Origin: Aristolochia californica
Lineage: Eukaryota > Streptophyta > Magnoliopsida > Piperales > Aristolochiaceae
Length of the DNA: 64,000 nucleotides
Reading direction: 5' to 3'
NCBI GenBank assembly: GCA_029961685.1
Contig: JARWKL010000004.1
Coordinates: 31,687,645-31,751,644 of the forward strand
Shown: piece after piece, positions 30,559 to 43,059 of the stretch
Layout of the letters: each line of letters starts with the position of its first letter
Numbering within the stretch: the stretch's first letter is position 1
Position numbers and translations under genes: made by a program
The notes under the pieces: model-generated
Told to the model about the DNA's origin: nothing
Database searches by the model: none
What the model saw: the letters and a program-made list of their open reading frames with translations, nothing else

Positions 30559-31761
30559 GGTTGGCTCCCAGCCACTGGTCGGTCTCGTGGACTCAGGTAG
30601 CACACACAATTTCATCAACCTTACTACCGCCAAGTATTTGCAACTTCCGGTGAAATCCCAGCCAACCGCATCAGTCTCTGTTGCCAATGGGGACAAAGTG
30701 CTGAGCTATGGGGTCAACAAGTCTGTCTAATTCTCCATTGCTAGACATATATTCTCACCAGATTTTTGCATCAGACCCCTCGCTGGTTTTGATCTTGTTC
30801 TAAGCGTTAATTGGCTACAGACCTTAGGACCAATTTTATGGGACTTTGCTGCCCTTACCATGAGCTTTGAATTGCAGCACCAGAGTCACAGTTCAGGGCC
30901 GTCATACCGCAGGTGCAGCACAACAGCATACCATCCAGCAACAACAGCCCATTGTTAACATGTTGGAAACACTGCTAGATGACTTTGCTGATCTGTTTCA
31001 CCTCCCCAACAGCCTACCGCCCTTGCGCCACTGTGACCACAAAATCCGTTTGTAGGCAGGCTCCGAAGTGGTGGTGGTGCGGCCATATCAATACCCCACC
31101 TACAAAAAGATGAGATTGAATGACAATGTGCTGTCATGCTTGCGTCATAAGGCCGAGTACCTCTCCCTTCTCGTCCCTGTCTTGTTGGTGACAAAGAATG
31201 ATCACACATGGCGGTTTTGTGTTGATTATCGAGAATTAAATGCCAAGAACATTAAGGACAAGTTTCCCATACCGGTGGTGGATGAGCTGCTAGATGAACT
31301 CCACGGGGCCAAATATTTCACCAAGTTCGACTTGCTGTCTAGCTATCATCAAGTCTGCATGCATCCTCCGGACATCGAGAAAACAATCTTACGCACTCAC
31401 CGTGGCCATTTTGAGTTCATTGTCATACCCTTTGGGCTCTCCAACGCGTCATCCACATTTCAGGCATTGATGAACGAGGTATTTTGCCCCTTCCTCAAAA
31501 AATTTGTCCTTGTTTTCTTTGACAATATCCTGATTTTCAGCAAGAGTTGGGTGCAACACCTCCAAGACCTGCGTCAGGTCTTCAGCCTCCTCCAGACTCA
31601 CCACTTATACTTGAAGCGCTCCAAGTGCTCTTTTGGTCAGCCACAGATGGCCTATTTGGGTCATGTGATTACAACATCCGGTGTCACTATGGATCCCACC
31701 AAAATTAAGGCGATACTATAGTGGCCACCACCCCACAATGTTGCTGCCCTGAGAGGTTTTC
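30559..31761 (+). pseudogene. Protease and RT of G
   Basis: Resumes G after C3. Protease: [20 protein letters not shown] with SVSVANGDKVLSYGV (stop near 30729) and PLAGFDLVLSVNWLQTLGPI. RT in one frame 31068-31721: [72 protein letters not shown]. The catalytic motif reads FFDN, missing the second Asp. C2 interrupts at RGF in the thumb. Confidence 0.9.
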
Positions 31762-32163
31762 TGTTATGCACCTAATAAGATCATTATTTTAGTTGTTTTC
31801 TTTAATTTACTTTGTTTTATTTCAGTTTTATGTCATAGGGGTATTTTTGGAATATTTTATTTATAGGGGTATTTTTAGAATATTTATTATAAACCCTAAC
31901 AGGGTAAACCCTATTTAAGGCATAAGAGTAATGAGAAAAGGAAGCATTGAAGTATTAAGAATTAGGTTAAATTTAGCATCAAGAGGCTTAGAGTTCTCCT
32001 CAACGAGCTCTAGGGTTTTCAAGCTTCCCTTAGGCTTGATCTTTCATTTTCGTCTTCCCCATGTCTTCCTACTATCCCTACAGTAATGCCTGGAAGACCC
32101 GTAACCCATGGCAGATCCCAGATCCTCCCAAAGAATCCTTGTGTTAGATTAGGGACCATAACA
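31762..32163 (+). repeat. 5' LTR of C2
   Basis: 402 bp, TGTTATGCACCTAATAAG... to AGGGACCATAACA; promoter core CCCTATTTAAGG near 31910. Confidence 0.93.
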
Positions 32164-33025
32164 ACTGGTATCAGAGTGGGAACACAATTGGTTGTTCTAT
32201 ATCCCAAGAAAGATGGATTGCTATGGGTAAGGAATTGGAAGAAATACAAGCATGGTTAGATGCTTCCAGCGAACGTTATGCAAGGGAGCCATGCGCTACC
32301 GCAAAATAGGTCACACGACCTGAATTCTCTGAGCATGACAGTGGCACAGAAAATGCAGCGGAAACTCTCTCAGACGAACAACAGACAAAGTATGAAATCC
32401 GAGAGTCCTCTATCTCGTAAAATCTCTCCAAACGTCCAAAATCCGATGGCGGAGACACCGATTTTTCAAAAATGGAAGGGGCTCACCCTTTCCCAATGGA
32501 CTCCATGCTTATCTCCGAACCGAAGCTGCAGTGGGGAGGTGATTTCCTAATAGAGGAAATTCCAAAATCGTCGGCACTGGACGATTTGGGGGTGACCTCA
32601 AATCCGAAATCAGGGGGGAATAGAAAATTCCGTCGGCGCCATAGGCGAAATTTCTGCTGGTCTCTGTTTCGAGGGGCTGAGAAATAGTGGTTCTCTATGC
32701 TGCCAGTGGCGAAGCCCCAACGGGCTTCTCTTTGCCATCGGCGAAGCAAGATATTTTTTCGACACTGAAGATGACTTTTCCGCAAGGGATCTCGGTTCTG
32801 GGGCTTGAGCAATGACGATTCACAAGTTTCAGAGAGCCCTCTGTCTCGGAAACTATCCAGGTGGTGAAGCCCCGACGGGCTGCTATTCGCCACCGGAAAA
32901 TCAGGCTACTCTGTCGGTGCCGTGAGAGCGGAAGGAGACGTCTGTCGCCCGCCTTCGTCGGTCCCGTGAGGAAAGGATGCACTGGCTGCATAGTTCAGGA
33001 GCTATCAAAGAAGAAGACGGGTCCT

Positions 33026-33058
33026 GATTAAATTTTCCTAAGTTAGGAAAATTTAATC
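33026..33058. repeat. 33-base palindrome in C2
   Basis: GATTAAATTTTCCTAA and its exact complement flank a single central base (33042). Half of it recurs in the tandem copy that follows (to about 33098). A longer form is at 52801-52837. Confidence 0.9.
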
Positions 33059-33284
33059 AAAGTCAGCGCACTCTCCTAAGTTAGGAAAATTTAATCAAAG
33101 TCAGCGCAGTATGCTGACTCCTCGCGCAAGACTGGGCGGAGCAAACTGAGTCAACCTAAGCCAACTCTGACCAGATCAACTCGGAAAAAAAAAAATCTTT
33201 CTCTGGGTAGAGGCTCTCTGATACAGCGGTTGACACTTGGACAGGGATGGCGCCATTGGCACAGGCTCGCAAACACTACTTTCA

Positions 33285-33319
33285 AGCTTGAGTACAAGCT
33301 CGTCTTCCAGGGGGTGTAA
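33285..33319 (+). promoter_or_regulatory. Hairpin and polypurine tract of C2
   Basis: AGCTTG-AGTA-CAAGCT (33285-33300) followed by CAGGGGGTGTAA and the 3' LTR. The stem is one pair shorter than in A7 but the loop position is kept. Confidence 0.75.
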
Positions 33320-33721
33320 TGTTATGCATGCAATAACATCATTATTTTAGTTGTTTTCTTTAATTTACTTTATTTTATTTCAGTTTTATGTCATAGGGGT
33401 ATTTTTGGAATATTTTATTTATATGGGTATTTTTAGAATATTTATTGTAAACCCTAACAGGGTGAACCCTATTTAAAGGATAAGAGTAATGTGAAAAGGA
33501 AGCATCGAAGTATTAAGAATTAGGTTAAATCTAGCATAAAGAGGCTTAGAGTTCTCCTCAACGAGCTCTAGGGTTTTCAAGCTTCTCTTAGGCTTGAGCT
33601 TTCATTTCCGTCTTCCCCATGTCTTCCTACTATCCCTACAGTAATGCCTGGAAGACCCATAACCCGTGGTAGATCCCAGATCCTCCCAAAGAATCCTTGT
33701 GTCAGATTTGGGACTGTAACA
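33320..33721 (+). repeat. 3' LTR of C2
   Basis: 402 bp, TGTTATGCATGCAATAAC... to GGGACTGTAACA, the same length as the 5' LTR. Confidence 0.93.
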
Positions 33722-34832
33722 TTTTCTCGGCTTGGCGGGGTATTATCAAAAGTTCATACAAAATTATGCCCACTTTGAACGCCCTTGTCCACCCTGCTGC
33801 TCCGTAATGCCTTCTAGTGGATGGAGACAACAAATAACTCCTTCAATGTGCTCAAACCAGCTCTCGCTTCAGCACCGGTGTTGCAGCTACCAAATTTTGA
33901 CGACGACTTTGTGCTGGAATGTGATGCCTCTGGCAGCGGAATTGGGGCAATCCTTCATCAATCCCAGCACCCCATTGCATACTTCAGCCGACATCTCACC
34001 CTCCACCATCACAAATTTCCAGCCTACGAGCGAGAATTAATCGGGTTAGCGAAGGCCGTGCAACATTGGAGACCTTATTTGTCTGGCCATTTCTTTCGTA
34101 TCCGCACTGATCACTCCAGCCTCAAGTTATTGTTGGACCAATGCATCTCCACGCCACCTCAACAGCACTGGATCAGCAAGCTCATGGGTTTTGATTTTAC
34201 CGTGGAACACAAATTGGGTCCCTCGAACCGAGCAGCGGATGCTCTCTCACGTCGGTCAAATGCAGCAATGCACCTTGCAGCCATCAGTCACCCCACACCA
34301 CTGATGCTAGAGGCTATACGTCAAGAGCACCAGTCCACAGAAGAATTGCAGTAGTTGTCTCAGAAAATTACAGCAGGTCAGATGGCACCTCACCGATCCA
34401 TCTTGTACAAACGGCAAATCTACCTCCTGCCTTCATCTTCCATGGTACTAAAAATTTTATCAGCCTACCATGACAGCAGCCATGAGGGGCTCCAGAAAAC
34501 TTTACAGTGGGTACGCAGTGATTTTTATTGGGCTGTGTTGAGGTCTCACATTGCTGAATATATTGCTGCATGCCTGATCTGCCAGCACAACAAGGCTGAC
34601 CATTTGTCTCCGTTTGGGGTACTCCAGCCCCTTGACCTTCCCACTCACATATGGTCCGACCTCTCCATGGATTTTATTGAAGGCCTTCCAAGATCAGTGG
34701 GCAAATCCATTCTTTTGGTTGTGATTGATCGCCTTTCCAAGTATGCCCATTTCATGCCCATGGTCCACCCATATACCGCAGCCATAGTCGCCCAAGTTTT
34801 TGTTGACAACATTGTCCGTCTGCATGACATTC
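33722..34832 (+). pseudogene. RT thumb, RNase H and integrase N-half of G
   Basis: LAGYYQKFIQNYAHF closes RT; a shift near 33800 leads to RNase H (ECDASGSGIGAILHQSQHPI, YERELIGLAKAVQHWRPYLS, RTDHSSLKLLLDQ, LGPSNRAADALSRR). A stop at 34352-34354 is followed in frame by the integrase HHCC finger (HDSSHEGLQKT, CLICQHNKADHLSP) and core start (DLSMDFIEGLPRSVGKSILL). A8 interrupts after RLHDI. Confidence 0.9.
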
Positions 34833-35245
34833 TGTTATGGACTCTATAGCATCACGAGTTACCAACAGGCATAGGAATTAATGAATGTGTTTTTCAATTT
34901 CCATGTAATTGTTTCTTGGTTTGGTTTTGTCTTTGGTTTGGGTTGGTTTAGCATTTATTTGTTTGAACCATTGACCCAAGAGGTCTTTAGTGTTTTGGAC
35001 GTCCTCAACCCTATTTAAGGGGACAGCTAGGGTAATGAGAATTATGAATTGAGTCTACTTTAGCTAGAGTAAATTAGATAAACAAGTCAAGAGCTCCTTC
35101 AAGCTCTCTTCCATTTTTCCCCCAATTCTCTTTTCTGAAATTCAATACCCATCAATCCCTCATTCCATCTCAACATCAACCAAGGTGATGGAAGGAAGAG
35201 AAGAGAGGAGGGTGACAAGATCCATGGCTCGTGAGGATCCTAACA
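34833..35245 (+). repeat. 5' LTR of A8
   Basis: 413 bp, TGTTATGGACTCTATAGC to GGATCCTAACA; promoter core CCCTATTTAAGGGG near 35010. Contains the Gag ATG at 35188. Confidence 0.95.
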
Positions 35246-36330
35246 ACGTGGTATCAGACAGGTCCACCTTCGGTGATTCCTCTTCTCCAGAGGACATACG
35301 TCAAGTACTTTCAGAACTTCAACAACGATCCACTCTTCAAGGTACTGAAATTTCTCACATCAATAATACATTACAAACACTGGAATCATCTCTACAAACC
35401 GTCATCCAACAACTTGCTGCACTTCAAGCACCAATGCCACTACCAGCAACCACTTTTCAACCACAACCAGTACCCCACCAACAATTCACGCCACCACCAA
35501 ATCCAACCCTGCGCCAACCAATGGGTTCCATGGCAACTCACGCACAAGGACCATCAACGGTTCCAAGGTACTTTAAACTTAACTTTCCTACATATGATGG
35601 CTCTAAAGATCCTTTACTGTGGTTCATGAAATGTGAACAATTCTTCTATCATCAACAAATGGTGGAAATGGACAAGGTTACTTTGGCCGCCTACCACCTG
35701 CTCGATGAAGCGCTCATGTGGTTCCATCACTACCGAAATGTCCATTCCATTCAGGATTGGCTGCACTTTAAACATGCTTGCCAGTTGAGGTTTGGACCTC
35801 CAGCTAGCAGCAACCCAGTGGGGGAATTGATCAACTATAAATAGACAAGCACCTTAGAAGTTTACCAAAAAACGTTCCAAGAAAGGTTGGCCCGAGCTAG
35901 TGAATTTGTTCTTCCTCACCTGTATGTCAGATTTTTAATGCTGGATTGACAGAGGCGGTTAGATTGGAAGTGGAATTACTTAGTCTGATAGATTTGGACT
36001 CAGTAATGAATTACGCTAGAGTTGTGGAACACAAACAGAGAGTTATAAAAGAGTCTTTACAACGAAAACCATTTTGGAACAATAGAATACATGGTATTGC
36101 ATCTGGTCCACGTTTTGGGTCCTCTGCCCCTAACCGAGCAGATCAGGCTACCAGTGTGCCTCCACACTCTATGCCACGTAATTTTTTGACTAAACAGGAA
36201 ATGGAAGCTCGAAAGGCAAAGGGCCTATGTTTTAATTGTGATGAACAATTCCTGCTAGGACATACCTATAAACGTTTATTCAGTATTGAATTGTTGGAAG
36301 AAGATTCAGAAGAGCTTCTTGAAAATGAAA
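35188..36330 (+). pseudogene. Gag of A8
   Basis: ATG at 35188 in the LTR; MEGREERRVTRSMAREDPN, the translated primer site VVSDR, a proline/glutamine-rich linker, then LNFPTYDGSKDPLLWFMKCE, AAYHLLDEALMWFHHYRNV and QLRFGPPASSNPVGELINYK. A TAG at 35842 replaces a CAG seen in A6 and A7, and one base is lost near 35931; the frame resumes with [19 protein letters not shown] and the zinc knuckle [19 protein letters not shown] (the last Cys of the knuckle is Tyr). Confidence 0.9.
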
Positions 36331-37851
36331 TTGTTGAAGAGGTACAACAGGAAGCAGAGCTCTCCCTCCATGCCATGCATGGCTTGCGTAGTTCTAATAC
36401 CATGCAGGTAAAGGCTAGGTTACATCATCTCATGCTACTTTCTTTAGTTGATTCGGGCAGCACACATAATTTTATCAGTGAACCAGTCGCGCAACAATTG
36501 GGATTGGCAATTCAACAACAAAGGGGACTCTTAGTTTCAGTGGCCAATGGGGCCAAAATTGCTAGTGTAGGGTTATGTGCTAACACCCCTTTCACCATTG
36601 AGGGGAATTCATTTCAGGCAAATTTACTAGTCCTTCCATTGGCTGAATTTGATTTGGTGCTCGGGGTCAAATGGCTCCAGTTATTAGGACCTATATTATG
36701 GGACTTTCAGGCTCGGACTATGACATTTTCAGCACCACAGGGCCAGATTACATTACAAGGTAATGTGGCACAGGTACCTAATGCAATTAACACTTTACAG
36801 CTTCAGCACACCAGTGATGATCAGTTAGCTCCTTTACTTACAACATTTGCGGATTTATTTAATGATCCTATGGGTCTACCACCAGTGCATCATTGTGATC
36901 ACCGCATTCGTTTAAAGTTGGGAACTAATCCAGTAGTGGTATGGCCTTATCGTTACCCGCATATACAGAAAGATGAAATAGAACGACAGTGCATGCATAT
37001 GCTCGCTCAGGGGGTGATCCAGCCCAGTCGATCTCCTTTTTCCTCACCAGTGTTACTTGTACGTAAAAAGGATAAATCATGGAGATTTTGTGTCGACTAT
37101 AGGCAACTCAACTTGCAAACAATTAAGGACAAGTTCCCCATTCCAGTCGTGGACGAGTTGTTGGATGAGTTACATGGTGCTACAATTTTTACCAAATTAG
37201 ATTTGAAATCGGGCTATCATCAAATAAGAGTTGACCCGGTGGATGTGGAGAAGACTGCCTTCCGCACACATCACGGTCATTTCGAGTTCCTCGTCATGCC
37301 CTTTGGTCTCTCCAATGCACCCTCCACCTTTCAAGCCCTCATGAATGGGGGTATATTCATCACTTCTTCGCAACTATGTGTTAGTCTTTTTTTTTGACAT
37401 TCTGGTCTACAGCAAAAATTGGGAAGAACATCTCCACCTCCTCCATCAGGTATTTACCATTCTACGCTCTCATCATTTGGTTTTGAATAAATCAAAATGT
37501 TCTGTGGGTACATCTGAGGTGGCATATTTGGGCCACGTCATATCAGCTGTGGGCATGAAAGTTGACCAGAGCAAAATACAAGCAGTAACAGATTGGCCGA
37601 TTCCCACCTCCATCACAACATTAAAGGGATTTTTGGGCCTAGTGGGATATTACAAAAAATTTATCCAATCTTATGGCATGATAGCAGCACCACTCAACAA
37701 CGTGCTAAAAAAGAATGCCTTCCACTGGTCTTCTTCAGCGGAACAGGCCTTTCACATGTTAAAGGAGGCCTTAGCCTCAGCGCCAGTCCTACAATTACCA
37801 GATTTTGAGGGAGACTTTGTGGTGGATTGTGATGCATCCGAGGAGGTATAG
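36331..37851 (+). pseudogene. Protease and RT of A8
   Basis: Continuous with the zinc knuckle to 37397: protease [34 protein letters not shown] and [82 protein letters not shown]. An indel near 37345 shifts frame; the active site then reads FFFDIL (should be FFDD). The thumb follows, to VDCDAS at 37845, where a one-base loss ends the frame. Confidence 0.9.
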
Positions 37852-38090
37852 GGGCAGTGTTACAACAATTGGGACACCCCGTTGCTTATTTCAGCCGTCA
37901 TTTGGGACAACACCACCATAAGTTAGCTGCATAAGAGAGGGAATTGATTGGGTTAGCCAAGGCTGTCCAACATTGGCGACCTTATCTTTAGGGACGACCG
38001 TTTCTCATTCGTACAGATCATTTCAGCCTCAAGTATCTTCTTGAACAGCACCTCACCACATCCCCACAGCAGCATTGGTTAACGAAACTC
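37852..38090 (+). pseudogene. RNase H of A8
   Basis: Readable as GHPVAYFSRHLGQHHHKLAA, (stop at 37933), RELIGLAKAVQHWRPYL, (stop near 37989), RTDHFSLKYLLEQHLTTSPQ. Two stops make it non-functional. Confidence 0.85.
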
Positions 38091-39636
38091 ATGGGCTTCA
38101 ATTTTACGGTTCAATATAAGCCAGGTAGTTCGAATTTGGGGGTTGATGCTTTATCACGTCGGGATAAGTCAGCCACACAAATTTATGCTATCAGTCACCC
38201 ACGCTCACTGGTATTAGATTCGATTCATGAGGAAGTACATCAATATCCGGATCTCATGTCATTATATCAGGATATTCAACAGGGGACAACAGCTCCTCAT
38301 TGGACGATTCTTGATCGTCTCATACTCTACAAAAACAAGATTTTTTTGCATAATACATCCCCACTTCTTCACACCATCCTGTCCTCTATCTATGATAGCA
38401 CACATGAGGGTCGACAGAAAACATATTTCGGAATCAATCGGGAGTTTTACTGGAAGGGCATGAAGAGCACAATTGCTGATTATGTAGCTGCTTGTCAGAT
38501 TTGTCAACGAAACAAGGCCGAATCTTTAAGTTCGGCCGCCCTACTGCAACCTCTGCAACTACCGTCTCAAATCTGGTTTGACATTTCCATGGACTTCATT
38601 GCTGGACTTCCCATTTCAACAGGTAAATCTGTGATATTCGTCGTCGTTGATCGGTTTTCAAAATATGGTCACTTCATTGCTTTGGCGCATCCATATACTG
38701 CTGCTCAGGTCGCTCAATTATTTATGGACAACATTGTCCGATTACATGGAATTCCCTCATCCATTATCAGTGACAGGGATGCCATTTTTACCAGTATATT
38801 TTGAAAGGAATTATTCAAATTACAGGGCACCCAATTGGCATTTTTGTCTACATATCATCCACAAACGGGCGGACAAACAGAGGTTGTCAATAGCACGATC
38901 GAAATGTATCTTCGTTGTTTTGTGGGGGATGCACCTAGAAGGTGGGTGAAATGGCTTTCATGGGCAGAATTTTGCTATAACACATCTTACCACACAGCAC
39001 TGAGAACTACACCTTTCAGGGAGTTTATGGCAGAGATCCACCTCGTCTGTTACCATATGAACCTGGGGCATCCAAAGTTGTCACTTTGGACCAAGCGTTA
39101 GTTGAACGAGACGCTATACTCACTGAGGTACGTACTAATCTACAGGAGACCCAGCTCTCTATGAAACGCTATTATGATAAGAAGCACCGGGAGGCATCTT
39201 ATTTCCCTGGAGACTATGTGTGGTTAAAGCTTCAACATTACCGCCAGTTGTCCCTGACTGCATCCAAGCGCCATAAGCTGTCTCCAAAATATTATGCTCC
39301 ATTTCAGGTATTGGAAAAAATTGGACCCGTGGCATGCCGCTTGCAACTACCTCCAGAATCAAAGATCCACTATGTATTTCACGTCTCCCAATTGAAGCCC
39401 TTCCAGGGTGACTCGCCCCTACTTCACACTCCACTGCCGCCACTACATGAGGGCAGAGTCCTTTCTATTCCAGTTCAGGTAGTACAAGCACGCCACATTC
39501 AAGGTGATTGGGAAATTCTTGTCCAGTGGGCCGATGCCGACCCCAGTGACACCACATGGGAGCCATTATCAGCATTTCAAATCTTATATCCTTTCTTCGA
39601 GCTTGAGGACAAGCTCTTTCTCCAGGAGGGGGGTGA
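38091..39636 (+). pseudogene. Integrase with chromodomain-like tail, A8
   Basis: 38091-38804: tether LGVDALSRRDKSATQ, HHCC finger (YDSTHEGRQKT, ACQICQRNKAESLSS), core DISMDFIAGLPISTG and SSIISDRDAIFTS; TGG to TGA at 38802. Then HPQTGGQTEVVNSTIEMYLR, a shift near 39020, and a frame 39086-39685 with GDYVWLKLQHYRQLSLTASK, KLSPKYYAPFQVLEKIGP, HIQGDWEILVQWADADPSDT and FELEDKLFLQ. The hairpin is at 39599-39616, inside the coding end. Confidence 0.9.
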
Positions 39637-40049
39637 TGTTATGGATTCTATAGCATCACGAGTTACCAACAGGCATAGGAATTAATGAATGTGTTTTTCA
39701 ATTTCCATGTAATTGTTTCTTGGTTTGGTTTTGTCTTTGGTTTGGGTTGGTTTAGCATTTATCTGTTTGAACCATTGACCCAAGAGGTCTTTAGTGTTTT
39801 GGACGTCCTCAACCCTATTTAAGGGGACGGCTAGGGTAATGAGAATTATGAATTGAGTCTACTTTAGCTAGAGTAAATTAGATAAACAAGTCAAGAGCTC
39901 CTTCAAGCACTCTTCCGTTTTCCCCCCTATTCTCCTTTCCGAAATTCAATACCCATCAATCCCTCATTCCATCTGAACGTCAACCAAGGTGATGGAAGGA
40001 AGAGAAGAGAGGAGGGTGACAAGATCCATGGCTCATGAGGATCCTAACA
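39637..40049 (+). repeat. 3' LTR of A8
   Basis: 413 bp. Its Gag start peptide (MEGREERRVTRSMAHEDPN) reads out into G sequence (TFLSQ) and stops. Confidence 0.95.
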
Positions 40050-40881
40050 CATTCCTGAGTCAATAGTCAGTGATCGCGATGTGATCTTTACCAGTGACTT
40101 CTGGAAGGAAGTCTTCAGGCTCTATGACACGAAACTCAAATACTAGTCAACCTATGACCCTCAAACAGATGGTCAGACGGAAGTGGTGAACCGCACCACT
40201 GAGATGTACTTGCGGTACCTTATGGGGACAACCCCAAGAAATGGGTTCACTGCATTAGCTGGGCCGAGTATTGCTACAACACCTCCTTTCATACCCCCCC
40301 CCCCCCCGTCTGCTCTCATATACCACAGGGTCCACCCGAGTGGATGCAGTTGATCATGCCTTGCAGAACAGAGATCAGTTGTTAGCAAATGCCCTCGCCC
40401 AGCTCCGGGAAGCTCAGACCCACATGAAGCTTCAATATGATCAGCACCACCAGGATGTGCAGTACCACCCCAATGACTTTGTTTGGTTTCGCCTCCAGCC
40501 ATATCGCCAGCACTCCATTGCCGGGACATGCCACAAGCTATCCCTCAAGTACTTGGGGCCCTATAGAATTCTGCGGTGAGTGGGACAAGTGGCCTATCAG
40601 CTCCAACTGCCCCCGGAGTCTCAACTCCATGATGTTTTCCATGTTTCCCTGCTCAAGCCTCTCAAGGGACCAGCAGCTCAGTCCATTCCTACTCTGCCAC
40701 CAGTTGAAGAAGGTAAGGTCAACATTCTACAGCCTAGGCAGCTCCAGAACAGCACCCAGATTTTGGTTTAGTGGTCACATACTGATTCGATCGAAGCCAC
40801 TTGGGAAGACTTACAGGTGTTTCAGCATGTGGACCCTTCATTTGAGCTTGAAGACAAGCTCTCTTTCAAAGGGGGGAGTGA
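40050..40881 (+). pseudogene. Integrase C-half of G
   Basis: ESIVSDRDVIFTSDFWKEVF, (stop at 40143), DPQTDGQTEVVNRTTEMYLR complete the core. A C-run of about 15 near 40293-40307 shifts frame. Then STRVDAVDHALQNRDQLLAN, YHPNDFVWFRLQPYRQHSIA, KLSLKYLGPYRIL, (stop at 40577), VAYQLQLPPESQLHDVFHVS and SIEATWEDL, ending FELEDKLSF with the hairpin GAGCTTG-AAGA-CAAGCTC (40844-40861). Confidence 0.9.
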
Positions 40882-41405
40882 TGTTATAGACTCGATAGCC
40901 GAACGAGTCATTCAAAGATGACGTAGTTGAAGACAGATCACTCGTGTTTTGTGTTTGAATTATTTCAGCATTCTCAGCATTCTGAACGTGTAAGCCATAA
41001 TGGTACTTTTGTAAATCTGATTTCAGCAGCTACTTAACTTATGTTGTATGATTCAGCCTTGAGCGTGTAAGCCATATAATGGCAACGTTGTAAATATTTT
41101 GGCCCTAAGCGAACAACTTAAGAGGGGGCAGAATGAAATGAAAAAGGGAATGAAATTGAAATAGGAAAATAGGACAGGTTCTCCTCTGACAAACAAGGTT
41201 ACGGTCTCCCTCAGAGCCGGGTTATCCTCCGTCTCCTCCCGTCTATCCTGAGCACTTCCCTTTTCTCATTTTCCTCACTTACTTCACCCAGAATTTGAAA
41301 TCATAGGAAGACCAGAACGTCCACAGCACCCTGGTGCTGAACCTGTACTGGACGCAAAGCTCTCCTTCCGTCGGGTTACATGGTCCATGGTTAGAGACCA
41401 TAACA
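40882..41405 (+). repeat. 3' LTR of G
   Basis: 524 bp, TGTTATAGACTCGATAGCC to GACCATAACA. Its end encodes a variant of the RVTRSM peptide (RRVTWSMVRDHN). Confidence 0.92.
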
Positions 41406-41410
41406 TGTAG

Positions 41411-42119
41411 TCTTGATCATATTGTAGCAAAATTACATGATTGATCAACGGTAGCTTTTTTCGGTTGGTTATTTGTATTCAGTTACCTTTATGTAACGGG
41501 AATCACACATTGTTGATATGGGATTCCAGCATATGTTGCTATCAATTATATAATCTAACGTTACTCATGGGAGTGTGTTATGGTGTTGGATGCCCGTTAT
41601 ATGTTTGATGAAATTCTAGCACTAATTTATCCCTATTTGTTTTTGCGTTTGAACTTCAGAAATTGAATCTTTTATAGTGTTGAATTATTCCCATGAGTTG
41701 GAATTTATTTTGCCAAGAAATTGCTCTCGGTTTGCCAAGAAAGGCCTTGTCTAAAGTTGCTCTCGATTTTGTGGTTGAGTTTGGATTAAGGATAAGAGTT
41801 GCATCTATTCACTTCTCTATATTTTTTTGATAAATATAAGAGAACTTGAGTAGTGGCTGGTTCTTTTTGTCACTTGATAAAAACACCAATTTTTCCATGA
41901 TTTGGTGCTTATTCTCGTGAAAATATTCTCTACTTAGTTTTGGTGGCTAATTTGGTCTACGGGTGCTTCAAATTACGTTGTGTAATTGTCATTTGAGCCC
42001 TTTGACTAGTGACCCTACTAGTTGATTTGCATCAACATGGAAAGTGGACATATGAGTAATAAGAGTGACATACTCTGAATTACTATAATTCCACTAAGAG
42101 GTCTTTCTAATTAACACAG
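41411..42119 (+). other. Copia1 leader continuation, no gene seen
   Basis: AT-rich stretch after G with no supportable frame; untranslated leader or badly decayed start of copia Gag. Confidence 0.5.
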
Positions 42120-42990
42120 CTGGTCACAATCGGTACGGAGGGTTCTCATTACTCGTGACCTTCTCTGTCATGTTATCAAAATCCCTCCTCCGATTGATGA
42201 AGAAGATGAAGTCTACCGTAAATGGGTAAAAAATGAAAACATAGTTATCGGTTTGCTTATTAATAGCATGGAAGAGCATGTCACTAACAATGTGGTCCAC
42301 TTGGAATCTCCCAAGGATATTTGAGACATGTGCTAAGCTCTATTCTATACAAACTCCTTGAAAAGAGTATATGATGTTTTCCAAAGTATGTTGGGTACCA
42401 AACAAGGAGATAATATTCATGAGTTTCTGGCCCAGTTTTGTGGCATTCTCCAAGAATGGAAAATTGCTCAACCATACTCTACCGACATTGCTATACAAGA
42501 AAAACAGCGCGAGGCCCTGGTAGCGGATATTTGCCTTACCAATATTAAGCCATATCTAGAGGTGGCTAAGATTCAGCTTCTTAGTTCCTCTATCCTTCCC
42601 TCTTTTGATGATATCAGTGCTACATTGTTATAGATTCCTGATCCATCTCCTCCTTCTCCAATTGATGCTCCATTGTCTATGTTCTCTGGTAATCGGGGTA
42701 CATCATCCCCATTTCGAGGAAGCGGCAGAAATACAAGAGGAGGCCGCAATAGAAGTTGTCGAACGGGTCCGACCTATTCCCGCACTGAGCCTCGATTGTG
42801 TACTTACTATGGTGGTTAGAACCACCTTATGGATTCATTTTGGAAACTCCATGGTAAGCCTGATTAGGCTACAGCCAATCCAGCCTCAGTTAATATTGAG
42901 AAAAAGGAGGATAAGACTTATTCTCATTCTGGGAATGTGACTATCTCTGCAGAAGACTATGCTGTAATTTAGAAGCTGAAATCCTTATTG
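42120..42990 (+). pseudogene. Gag of Copia1
   Basis: Remnants of a UBN2-type copia Gag: INSMEEHVTNNVVHLESPKD, LKRVYDVFQSMLGTKQGDN, FLAQFCGILQEWKIAQPYST, then a basic stretch (NTRGGRNRSCRTG) and a degraded zinc knuckle CTYYGG.NHLMDSFWKLHGKP, in which two metal ligands are lost. Stops at 42631 and others. Confidence 0.85.
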
Positions 42991-43059
42991 GATCAGTCCT
43001 CTACTCCACCATGCCCTACTGCTGCCACTACCATTGCCTCAGGTATGCTTTCTTCCGCT

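Larger units (their letters stand above)
32164..33319 (+). other. C2 interior
   Basis: The leader (CAAGAAAGATGGATTGCTATGG) matches those of C1 and of the composite at 51923. Short frames at 32260-32550 and 32472-32687 show no known domain. The 3' part holds a GC-rich segment with CGGCGAAG motifs, a 33-base palindrome, a tandem duplication of about 35 bp (33036-33105) and the terminal hairpin. Confidence 0.6.
31762..33721 (+). mobile_element. C2, complete non-autonomous LTR element
   Basis: 1,960 bp with two 402-bp LTRs (31762-32163, 33320-33721) and a perfect TSD TTTTC (31757-31761, 33722-33726). Primer site ACTGGTATCAGAGTGGG at 32164-32180. The interior (32164-33319) has no pol and no host gene I can recognise, so this is the empty form of the family that in C1 and C3 carries host fragments. 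Confidence 0.95.
34833..40049 (+). mobile_element. Chromovirus A8, full length
   Basis: 5,217 bp, two 413-bp LTRs, perfect TSD CATTC (34828-34832, 40050-40054). The LTRs differ at roughly a dozen positions by eye, mostly transitions. Primer site GTGGTATCAGACAGG at 35248-35262. Inserted in the integrase gene of G. Confidence 0.95.
20990..41405 (+). mobile_element. Gypsy element G, carrying three nested insertions
   Basis: LTRs at 20990-21582 and 40882-41405 with a perfect TSD TGTAG (20985-20989 and 41406-41410). Removing C3, C2 and A8 leaves about 5.26 kb with Gag, protease, RT, RNase H and integrase in gypsy order. G differs clearly from A in sequence (for example FSPFLKKFVLVFF and QTHHLYLKRSKCSFG). 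Confidence 0.93.
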
